From contig CM049321.1 of the NCBI GenBank assembly GCA_026874595.1, positions 19,068,979-19,132,978 of the forward strand: 64,000 bases of DNA. Reading direction: 5' to 3'. Source of the DNA: Sipunculus nudus (taxonomy: Eukaryota > Annelida > Sipuncula > Golfingiida > Sipunculidae). This document shows positions 35,591 to 46,301 of this stretch, piece after piece. Positions within the stretch are counted from its first letter, which is position 1; the number at the start of each line of letters is the position of its first letter. Under the pieces are notes generated by a model. That model worked only from the letters and a program-made list of their open reading frames with translations. It searched no databases and was not told the DNA's origin. The translations under genes and the position numbers were made by a program.

Positions 35591-37626
35591 CTTGCAGTTG
35601 TTCCTCGACAAAATGTTACCTTTGATATTGTTTATATTCCACATTATTTGTAAGAGAATGAAACAAATAATATGGCAGGGTAAAATTAAATTTATCTAAG
35701 TGAATTCACTTTACAGTATTTGAACACTAAACTGAGTGCTGCCTTCTTCAGTGCAAACCTACTGCGTCATTTTTGAGCTGCACACAAGGGCTCATTAGGA
35801 GTCTCATGTATTATTATCAGTAAAACAAGTGTAGGACATTTACTGGCATTTTCAACAACCAGCAGAAAGTTTTATCTCTCTGCTGCACGCTCAGTCTGTC
35901 GTTCTGGCACCCAGTGTATGGAGCCTTTTCCTGTTCTGTGCAGCTTCATGATTCTCACTGCCGCTGCAGGATGGCCGATCCAGCGAGAAGGCCATAGACA
36001 AACCAACGTCTAGTTGCTGCAGCAGAGCAAATTGCTTCCTCTGATGCTTGAGATGGGGTGTCTCGTTTACAAAGCAGGTGGCTGTCAAATTTATGAGAGC
36101 TTTGCAGCTTTCCCGGAGCATCCTCTCATGTCCGCTTCTCTTGGATATTTTGCACCAAACAATATCATAAGAAAAACCCATAGGATATGTAGGAATTTTC
36201 TTGACGTTGTACAAGTATCAAGGTCAAATTAATGAAGGTCATGTTGCTCCTGCAGGGAGTACCATCTGTTTTCAAACTCCTTGATTCAATTGGTTTATGT
36301 GTGATTTCTTGTGTTATTTGAATTTAGTGGTCAATGAGTTTTTAGTTAGGAAAATTAAATTGATTGAATTGAATTATTATAAAATTGAGGCACCAGAATA
36401 TATCAGTACTGTTTTTCTTTGAAATATCCACCTTAATCATGTAGACTATCATTAGGTTTACCTCACATTTTAATAGTTAAAATAGAAATTCTGCAAAGAA
36501 AAGAAAGCAAATGGGATTCACTTTAATTATTGGTAATTTTGATTTCTTTTAAATTAAAAATACAGAAATAAAGTGGTTTTGAAAAAAAAAAAGTCCAGTA
36601 CTGTCTGCTAGTGACACTGCTCGGCAAATAACCTATTAGCCAAGCCATCAGAGATACAGAAACGTTACGCCAAAAAAAATAAAGGTATGTTTCTCAGGCA
36701 CAGCCTGCCTCAATTTTAACCCCCTGCATAAAAAATTTTCATCTTTCAAGATAAAATAATACAATTTTGATAAGATTTCCTTTTTTTTATGTAGTGATTT
36801 TACCTATTTATAAAAAAAAAATTATTTTATTAAAGTGCTTTTGCTTGATCATGACATTTTTATCGAAACACAAGAAAAAGGTGTAAAAAAAAAAATTGCC
36901 CTGATTTCTGTAAAAAAAGTGCCTAAGTAGAACCAAACCTTTTTTTTTTGCCATATTCACTAAACATAGCCATGAAAAGTCTGGCACCTACAAGGCTGGC
37001 ATTTTCGCTAAAAATAATATAAGAATCCTGGTCACACATCACGAGGTAGTGATGAAATAAACATGAGGGGTGATTTAGTGCAGAAATATTGACCAAGGTT
37101 CCAGTTGCTGAGAACCCATCTCTGATTCTGATCAAGTTTACCCATCTCGATTTAGCTTCAGGTCGTCTCTGTTTCGCTTTTCTTGGCCCCTGACCAGCTT
37201 AATACATTGTTCTTGTTTCGTGGCTTGCGGGGACATGGATCCCTGACTTGCCCTGTGATGTGTATGAATTACATTGGGGTTACCTAAGGATTGTGTATTT
37301 ATATCATAGATACAACAGCATAGATGAAGAGTTTAAATGTGCTGCAGTTGTAATTTGTTTACATAAGAGGCAAGTTGATCCCATCATGCATGGCCATAAT
37401 TTTTTGAGTTCGTTAGTTCAAGTACAAAGGCCAACATATAAAAACTCAGATCTTGTTTACATATATTTATTTATTACAGACTGACTGATCCAGGAACTCC
37501 AGCATTGATGCTGATAACTGAGAAATGATAGTTGTGTTGGCCCATGTTATTGTGGATTATATTTTTAACTGTGAAATATTGAGAAACATTATATTGTAGG
37601 AAGTACAATTTTCTCTATTTTTTTTA
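35591..37626. other. Intronic DNA with two GC-richer islands
   Basis: No supported gene. 35880-36130 and 37140-37260 are less AT-rich than their surroundings and match no repeat in the window. The 107-codon minus frame at 35891-36214 has no recognisable domain. Confidence 0.35.
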
Positions 37627-37990
37627 GCTCAGCTGACTTTCAGTCATGCTGGGCTATAGCGATGGGTCTTTGTCCGGCATCCTTACGTCTGTCCGTCCGG
37701 CTGGCCGTCCGGCTGTCCGGCTGTCCGGCCGGCTGGCCGTCCGTTAGCAGGGCACAAATCGTAACCGTATGGGCTAGGGCCATGAACCCTATGCAGTCTT
37801 AGAGGTTATAAAAAGATCTCCTTGCAAACCTGAAATTAGGTCAATGTGACCTATAATCTCGAAGTTATGGGGTGTGTTTGCACCCCCCAGAAATAATTCT
37901 TTTAGCCAAAATTTTCATCCCAAACCTTCCACCTTTCACATACAGCTCACCTACCAACAGGGGAAGAACCATAATTATTTTGAGGTCACA

Positions 37991-38417
37991 AGGTCAAAGG
38001 TCAAGGTCACAGAACCAACTTCTTTGAAAAGCCTCAGGATGCATTTTAAGCCAAACCTTTCATCCCAATTCTTTGATCTTTTACATATAGCTCACCTACT
38101 AAGTGGGAGAAGAATCCTATAGATGTTGAGGTCACAAGGTCAAAGGTCAGGGTCACAGGATCCACTTCTTTGAAAGGTTGTGGACACATTTCAAGCTAGA
38201 CCTTTTATTCCAAACCTTTCAGCACTGATATCGCTTTTCTGCAAACGGGAAAAGACCTGTTGATTTTGAGGTCAAAGGTCAAGTTCACAGCACCCTCTTC
38301 TTGCGTGGAGTCATTTTCAGCAAACTTTTCAATCTATACTTTCCATCTGTCATAAATAGCTTACCTACCAATAGAAGAAGAAGCCTATTGATGTTGAGTT
38401 CAAAAGGTCAAAGGTCC
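37991..38417 (+). promoter_or_regulatory. Cluster of AGGTCA direct repeats (DR1 type) in family D element
   Basis: AGGTCAAAGGTCA occurs exactly at 37991-38003, 38137-38149 and 38269-38281, with a one-base variant at 38405-38417. Two AGGTCA half-sites one base apart are the classic DR1 site for RXR heterodimers and HNF4. Binding is not shown; the motif may persist simply because the cassette was copied. Confidence 0.45.
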
Positions 38418-38574
38418 AGGTCACAATATTGTTCTAAATGCTTGTGAACATATTTCAAGTGAAACTGTTCAACCCAAACCTTCAGTCTTTCACATATGCC
38501 ACATCTATGCATCACTGAATTTGATTCAAACTTCATATTTATGGGTCTTTTTGCATGAAGAAATAACTAATTGT

Positions 38575-40303
38575 ATCCGCCAAAACAGAGTATTGCGGAT
38601 ACTATGTTTTCAGCTGAACGCCGCCGCCGCGTAGGTGTCCGGAGAATTCCTCCGTAACGCTTGGCGGAATTTTACGAAACCCGGGATTATGTTTGGGTCA
38701 CATGTGAACTGCTGCGCCCCGATTTTGTTTTGACCTCTGACCTTTCCTCTGCGCTCTGCGTCCATTTGTGCGCCTGTTTCCACACATAAACCCACATATC
38801 TCGGGAACCGTTTGACCAATCAGGAAAATTTTTTTGCACAAATGTAGCCCTTGGAGAGCTTTATAACATACACAAAAAATGGTGGCGCCACCTGCAACCA
38901 TGTTTGCACAGTGTCCATCTGTTCGTCTGCCTTGGGTTAAATCACTCATATCTCTGCAGTGACTAGACTAATTCACCTGAAATTCGGCATGCGTAAACAT
39001 CCTGGATAGCTTTTCTGATTTTATGACAGGTGGCGCCACCTACATTCACGTTTATGCTGCAGACATCCAAGCTTATATCTCGGGAACCGTTTGACTGATC
39101 AGGAAAATTGTTTTGCACAAATGTAGCCCTTGGAGAGCTTTATAACATTCACAAAAAATGGTGGCGCCACCTGCAACCATGTTTGCACAGTGTCCATCTG
39201 TTCGTCTGCCTTGGGTTAAAATCACTCATATCTCTGCAGTGACTTGACTAATTCACCTGAAATTCGGCATGCGTAAACATCCTGGATAGCTTTTCTGATT
39301 TTATGACAGGTGGCGCCACCTACATTCACGTTTATGCTGCAGACATCCAAGCTTATATCTCGGGAACCGTTTGACTGATCAGGAAAATTTTTTTGCACAA
39401 ATGTAGCCCTTGGAGAGCTTTATAACATTCACAAAAAATGGTGGCGCCACCTGCAACCATGTTTGCACAGTGTCCATCTGTTCGTCTGCCTTGGGTTAAA
39501 ATCACTCATATCTCTGCAGTGACTTGACTAATTCACCTGAAATTCGGCATGCGTATACATCCTGGATAGCTTTTCTGATTTTATGACAGGTGGCGCCACC
39601 TACATTCACGTTTACGCTGCAGACATCCAAGCTCATATCTCGGGAACCGTTTGACCGATTGGGCCAAAATTTTGCATGTTTATAGATCTCACATAGCTCT
39701 TCATCATACTCAAAACTGGTGGTGCCACCTGCAGCCATTTTGGCACAGCACCTGTCTGTTTGTCTGCCATGGGATAAAATCACTCATATCTTGGCAGTGG
39801 TTTGACATATCTGCCTAAAATTTTGCAGGTTTATACATCCCCGACAGCTCTCTTGATTTTATGACAGGTGGCGCCACCTGCATTCTAGTTTATGCAGCAG
39901 ACATCCAAGCTCATATCTCGGGAACCGTTTGACCGATTGGGCCAAAGTTTTGCATGTGTATAGTTCTCACATAGCTCTTTATCATACGTAAATCTGGTGG
40001 CATCACCTGCAACCATTTTTGCTCAGCGACCATCTGTTTGTCTGCCACAGGCTAAAATCACTCATATACATGTAGTGGTTTGACTTATCTGCCTTAAATT
40101 TTGCATATGTATACAACTTGGACGGCTTTCTGGATTTTGTGGTGGGGGGGGGGGGCAACCTACATACACAATTTGGCTGCAGACATCCATGCTAATATGC
40201 AACACTCTATTTCCCCTTGCTACTCAATCCATGCCTCACTTCACCCATTCCACTCTGATTTAGGCGGATACACGTAGTCGCTTGTAGACTACCCGTATTC
40301 TAG
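38575..40303 (+). mobile_element. Helitron-like element, family C, copy 2
   Basis: After TT the element begins GTATCCGCC, with the 5' hairpin tatccgc/gcggata. The 3' part has GGCGGATAC (inverted to the start), then the hairpin gtagtc-gcttgta-gactac, ccgtatt and CTAG (40300-40303), then TT. The site without insert in copy D1 (7754-7764) reads aaataacttattgatttt, showing insertion at TT without a longer duplication. The core is a tandem array (38797-40190). Confidence 0.85.
38797..40190. repeat. Tandem array of about 280-bp units inside family C element
   Basis: The phrase tatctcgggaaccgtttga recurs at about 38797, 39074, 39355, 39634 and 39913, giving periods of 277-281 bp. Each unit carries two copies of the palindrome ggtggcgccacc or variants of it about 145 bp apart. 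Units 2 and 3 are almost identical; the last is most decayed. The array at 1-770 is homologous. Confidence 0.92.
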
Positions 40304-41994
40304 TTGATTTTGAGGTCAGCTGGTCAGGAGGTTAAAGGTTGCAGGTCTAAGTTATTCACTGATTGGTTGCCAAGTAATTACACCTGGCCAGATGTAAGTG
40401 GTTAGAAGTTACCCATCATTTAGAAATAATCCAGTTGATATGTGGGCAAAAGGCCAAGGTCATAGGTCAGGGATGTTCACAATAACTTATTTTGTAGACC
40501 ATCTCTATTTTTCTTGTTTTCTTGTATATATAACCATATGGCACTCACAACTGGTACATCTCACTATGTGCCCATAATTGTCAGTGACACTTGTGATTTA
40601 TGACTCCCTTTTGTATCAGCTCATGGAGTGATAAGGATATATCATTAGTGCATAACAAAAGCACTGTTGCCGGAATGCTTTGGCCAGGCATTAAGACTAT
40701 GAGAGTTAAGTGTTAAGTTTAGCTACTGATTTATAAAATGATGAGAACATTTTGCAGTTTATATCATGGAATCATAGCAATAAACTTAGTTTTTTAGATA
40801 TCTGAATATTATTATACAAATCATCAGATATACCAGCAAGTGTTTGTTCTGATAATATGTGGGTCTGTACCTGGATTTAGGATAGCTTTATTTGATTACA
40901 AGAATCTTAGTGATGCGTTCTGCATTTCTTTTCTTTTAGGTTTTGCAGTTTACCTACCCTGCTGACCCCATTGAATAGCAAGCTGATAATTAAAACAAAT
41001 TGGACTTGCACTTTTTACATTTGCATAAATCTGATATGAGAGCTCTCCAACCTGATCATGCCTTTTGATTTGTTTTGGACATTCATAACTGTTACATTCT
41101 TTAAAGCAATTGCTACAAGTTTAGTGTCTTATTGGAGGATGTGTGACTTGTCAGAAAAGCATTATGTCTGCCAGGTAGCCATTTTAGAAATCCTTTTGCC
41201 AGGACAGTTTCTGTGATTTTTTTATGATGTTTGGTCCCTTTTAGAGGATGTTTGTTGTTCAATTTCCGACCTGTCAGAAATCCAATATGGCCATCAGGAC
41301 GCCATCTTTAAATTCCTTTAGAACATATTATCTCAAGAACCTTTAAAGTGAATGCAGTGGGATGTATATTAATGTAATCTTGCACTGGGTCAAAGATTTC
41401 TTAATAAATATGACCATCATTTATGAAAGCTCAGTACAGTTGGCTTGTATTGAATAAAAATTAATATTGAAGCACCCGTTTCACAATAATTCTTGCATGG
41501 ATTTCCTTGATCTTTTGCTATATTTTGATCTTATATGTGGCCTGTGTGGTATTCCTTTTGAGACTGACAGGTATCAAGCAAGCTGTGGGATTAGTTCCTG
41601 ATAGCTCAACAACCATACATTTTGCCTCAGACCATCATTCACTATGTTTTAACCAGACATATATGATAAGAATTTATGGCAATGTAGAAAGTTTAAACAA
41701 AATTGGCATATAGGTTCTGCAACAATTTTACTAGAAGTTGTGAATTGCAGCCCATGATGTCGCAGGTCATGCTTGTTAGTTTCTGCAGACTGGTGGAGCC
41801 ACCTGTATTTTTTTTTAAAGTTTACGCATTTTTTCTCTATTTGTGAGATATATTAATACAGACACAATCTCAGCCTGTTGGTTAATCTCTTTGATGCTTC
41901 AGTTGAATGGTTATATACTCCCATTCAGATGATAAAATTTCCTTTTGCAAATCTCTTCCCAGTCAGCTGAGCGTCATGACCCATGGGTCACTTG

Positions 41995-44900
41995 TTATTT
42001 ATGTAAACTAAAGACTATAGCTGCCTTAATGTTAATCTTCATGAAAAAAAAATTCATATTAATTGGTTATAGGTATACAGGCATATATATATACATGTAT
42101 GGATCAATGTAAATTAAAATATAAAGAATAAAGCTTACATTCATTAGTTAACATATTGCCATAAGTCATGCATGCATGTTTGACAATTTGAGACTGAGAC
42201 CCTTCTATAACAATAACAGTAATGTATAACCATGCATTTAGCCAAGTCCTTTTGAGTCACTTGATAATTTAATAGTTCTAGACTTCTACATTTTCCAAGA
42301 AAAGACACAGCTTTGTTACACTTTTTAAGACCTCCCCCCCCCCTTTTTTTGATGGGAGAATTATAGGGGTTGAGGCATTTTTATTTTGTATCAATATTTG
42401 GGTCAATAATGTTTGGGGTGGACTTTCTCAGTGCATTTCAATTACTTTCTCAGTGCAAATCATTAATAAAAAACATTGCTTTCTCCTCCTTTTTCTTTCT
42501 TCTGCTTGTGTTTGTGCTAGATCTTCAATATGAAAGACTTTCAAAAGTGACCTTTTTGTACATGCAATATTATTCCTAGGACATTCAATCTGGCCTGAAA
42601 AACGTCTGGCCTAAAAACATAATGGCTTAAAAATTGATACACAAATCAGTTTTTCAACCCCTATAATCCTCCCTCCATTTTGGGTTAAAAATAACTGAAA
42701 CATGCAAAAATCGTAAATACTGTGGACTCACAGCTAATGCTCCATGCAAAACTGCTTGCAAATATATCTTTTCTGTGTGATTGAAGTTTGGATAAAAGGA
42801 CCAAATACAACACATAAGAATTTAATAAAAAAAATAAAAGTGAGTTAATTGGGCTCAAATCACACATTTCCATAATTTTTACACAGTTCATCAGTTTTTT
42901 TCTTGCAAAGAAAATTTGTACTTTTTAATACAAGAAATATACTTTTTCATTCAGAATGGCATTGCCATATAAATAAACTCAGTATTTTTCTTTTAGTGTC
43001 TGTTAAATTGCAAGAAATCTTTCTTCAAATTTCACTCCCAAAATGCAAACTGTGGGGACAGCAGCTAGTGCACATATATATTTATATATATACCAACTCC
43101 AGGGATCAGTCAGTGTAGGTTTTAACATGGAAGGGGATCATAGGTTGAATCATTGGCCAGGCTTTATGTTGTGTAATAAGATCAAATAGCCGGGTGTGGA
43201 CCAGCTGTTGGTCTCGACTTTCTGGTAATAAAATCACCCTCCAATCTGACCAACCTTGGCCTAGATCAATAGTAAAAGTCACTGGTGTGTCCAATGTTTA
43301 TAAATACCCAGAAACGGCCAGTTGCTCTTCCCTGTTTGCAGGGTCTTGTGTTCCTTGAACATCACAGTACTTTTTCCAACTGGTGATATAAGATATGCAT
43401 TGTTCAGGAATATGTTGGGTTACCATGGGTTTATGATATTATGCATTGGGTCAGCTTCAGTGATGATGTCATGGTTTGGTGGTTTAAGCCTTCGCCATGG
43501 GTTTTGAATATTGAAAGATTTCAATTGTATATGAATCCTCAATCTCTTCAGATAAAATAATATAAAAAAAAAAACTCTCCAGCAGTTACCTATGTGCATT
43601 TATGTTAACAGCCTTTTACTTAATTATTTGGTTTGATGCATGTTTATATTGACATTGTCTTTTCACTTAAAATTCCTCTGTATAATATAATTTTGATAAG
43701 TAATGTGGCTATAAGAGAAACAGGAGAAATAAAAAAAAAACTAAAAAAAAAAAAACATATTAATTAATCTGGTGCTTGGTCTGTTATGAATAGTTGAACA
43801 ATGCTATAGTACAAAGGATGCTCCTGCCATGACTGTGGCCACAATGATGCATGCTGCTTCCATCAGTACAATTGTCCATAAACTGTGGTATAGATCGATT
43901 CACCCAATTACTTTGGCTAATGTGTCATCAGTTGACTGTAGGTTTTCGTGGTCATGTACATCAAACAGGCATTGTTGCCATGATGGGAATTTTTATAGCC
44001 ATCCCTGTCTTGTACATGCATTTATGTTCCATCACGAGGCATAGATCTTTTGTATTTTCTGAGGAATTATTGGCTAGATCCTATCTGAAGACTCAGGAAG
44101 AAGCAATTTTCTGATGTATGGGAGCAGAAAACTAGACATTGAGGTTCTGGGCCTCCTTTTTTTGATGTAGCAGCTAGGTTTATATATTAAAAAGCATACT
44201 CATGCGACTGGCAGCTAGAGTTGGTTAATTGGGCCACAACATATTTTTGTTCCATATAATTCCATCTAGATCTAGAAAATACAAAATTTAAATATATCAC
44301 CACCAGGCAACAACAGAACTCTTTGCAAAGCAGGTTAAACAAAAGTTGATTGAAATTTTATTATTTTATTTTCTTGAAATAAATGTCTGAGTGGCGGGAG
44401 CATGGAATCAGTAAATTTCTACTGAAAATCAAAATAAAAATGATGATGCTAGGGGCAAAATTGTCACCTGCAGTGCCTGAGAACAAACATGTTTTGCCCA
44501 CCTTTTATTGAATCTGGTCCAGTAACTTCCTCAGTCCTCACTAGTATGCACAAAGCCTTCAAGATTATAAATGGTATAACTATATCTCAGTTATTAAACC
44601 AACAACCTTTCCACTAGAATGTTCAACTTAGAGCTGCTTGCAGGTCTTAGGAAAGTGACTCCTTACCAATGCCTCATTAGAACCTGAGCCTCATTCAAGA
44701 TCAGGACAAAACAATGAAATCTCAAACGAACCTGAGCCTCAAGATCTAGGCAAAATAGTAAAATCTCAATAGAACTTAATCTTTAAACCTTAATGAAAGG
44801 TTTTATGGTTTCTTGATTATTATTGTACCAGCCTGTTCCAAAGACTTAATATTGAAAATAATCTTATTGTGTAGTTAGCTTCACCTTACCCCATGTATAG

Positions 44901-45699
44901 GCATTGCTACCTACAGGCCATAGACCTATCCCTACAAAAATTTTAGAAAAGATTGTCCCCCATTGAGAGATTTTTTTGCAACATTCTGACATTACCGGTA
45001 GTCTATGTGACCCTGTATCCAGACAAGAGACAAGGAAGGGCAAGGTTTGCCACAGAGACACATTTAGTATAGCTTTCATATTACATATTGATTTTTGTTA
45101 TAAAAGAGCAATATATTTAGTGAGAAAATGATGGAAATAAATGCTAGGTTTGGTAAATATTGACAAATATGATTTCAGTTGATGTAAAGTGTAGGTTTCT
45201 CTTTTTCATGGTGTCTGCAGGGGTTGCAGAGAGCTAGCATTTGTAGATGTATTACAGTGGTTTTTGTGAGAGGTATTTAATATTTTACAGGAAGGGAGTG
45301 AGCGCCAGTTCGATTGTTTGTTTAAATTCCCTGTGGAGAAGTTGCAAAGAGTTCAAATGATGAAAGCCTCAGGCCAGGGTATTATCACCTGGATGTTTTG
45401 GTAGATGGTTGTCTGTTGATGAAAAGATGAGGTCCAGTTATGTTGAATATATATATGATTTATTGAAGAAGATTCTATAGAAAATAACATTTATAAACTG
45501 GGGGTACTAGATCAATATAGACTGACAACTTGGCCATCCAAACTGAGATTTTTAGGAATCCTAAGTTCCTCTGATCTTTAAAGTCCACAAACTAACTGCT
45601 GACTTCAGGCTGGTTCCCCCTTTTTACTGCTTTATATGTTTCAACAGCAGTTTGTAGCATGAACCTGAATTAACTTATTACATAATGCATAATCATCAG
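41995..45699. other. Intronic DNA, nothing recognised
   Basis: AT-rich with homopolymer runs (C run near 42337, A runs near 43563 and 43733). No frame (up to 87 codons at 43851-44114) has a recognisable domain or splice support. Confidence 0.4.
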
Positions 45700-46301
45700 T
45701 TCAAGGATTGACTGTTCCAACTCTTTGCTATGTGGTCTTCCTAGCAAGTTACTGGACCAGCTACAGAGAGTGCAGAATGCAGCTGCTAGGCTTGTAACTG
45801 GTGCCAAGAAGCGCGACCACCTTAAACCAATACTTAAAGAACTCCATTGGCTCCTGGTGCAACAATGCATTGATTTAAAAATTTTATTAATTAGAATACA
45901 AAGCCATAAATGGCCAATCACCTATTTACATGAGGAACCTCTTAACGTTTTTTGTTCCAGTCAGGCAGCTTAGGTCATCTGACCAACAGCTTTTAGTGAT
46001 TCCTAAAGCAGGAAGTGAGATGTGTCGTTCGAGAGCTTTCTCAGCTGTGGCACCAAGGTTGAGGAATGAACTTCCACACTCAATCAGATCTTCACCATCT
46101 TTAGCTTCTTTTAAAAGAAATCTTGAAACTTACCTTTTTATATAAGCTTTTGGTAGTTCTTAGAAATTAGGGTTTTATTTTAGGAATCTTTGCTTTAGTA
46201 GGAATCTACATTTTATGTTTTTGTAAAACTGTGCTTTGTGTCTTTTAAAAGGGGTTTTGATAACTTTTTTGTTGAATTAGCGCTATATAAATTAAATATA
46301 T
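45700..46301 (+). mobile_element. 3' fragment of a CR1/L2-like non-LTR retrotransposon
   Basis: Coding remnant followed by a short untranslated tail ending gcgctatataaattaaat, the type of short repeated 3' end seen in CR1/L2-group elements that lack a long poly(A). Confidence 0.75.
45703..46146 (+). pseudogene. C-terminal part of a LINE reverse transcriptase (frameshifted, truncated)
   Basis: The first frame (45725-45973) has LDQLQRVQNAAARLVTGAKK and LKPILKELHWLLVQQCIDLK, matching the highly conserved QRVQNAAARL and LHWLPV motifs downstream of the reverse transcriptase core in CR1/L2/Rex-type elements. The second frame (45930-46145), one step over, has VRQLRSSDQQLLVIPKAGSE and RAFSAVAPRLRNELPHSIR, then SFKRNLETYLF and a stop, the usual C-terminal end. 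A frameshift near 45950 and missing residues between the blocks show it is dead. The polymerase domain is absent. Confidence 0.85.

Larger units (their letters stand above)
37627..41994 (+). mobile_element. Helitron-like element, family D, copy 2 (full length, carrying a family C insert)
   Basis: Starts AGCTCAGCTGACTTTCAG after a T run and ends AGTCAGCTGAGCGTCATGAC, palindrome TGACCCATGGGTCA, CTTG, then TT. The inverted 12-mers GCTCAGCTGACT/AGTCAGCTGAGC are subterminal, as in Helentron/HINE elements. The 5' third has gtccg-type repeats, then about four 130-150-bp cassettes (37890-38470), each with tcacatatagctcacctac and gaggtcacaaggtcaaaggt. The 3' half aligns with copy 1. Without the insert it is about 2.64 kb. 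No Rep/helicase coding sequence, so it is non-autonomous. Confidence 0.8.

Noticed and set aside
35891-36214. 107-codon minus-strand frame in a GC-richer island
   Set aside because: No recognisable domain, no splice or promoter support, and no repeat or family match that I could name.
38797-40190. Regularly spaced repeats considered as a CRISPR array
   Set aside because: Units of about 280 bp repeat along their whole length with no unique spacers, in a eukaryotic transposon context.
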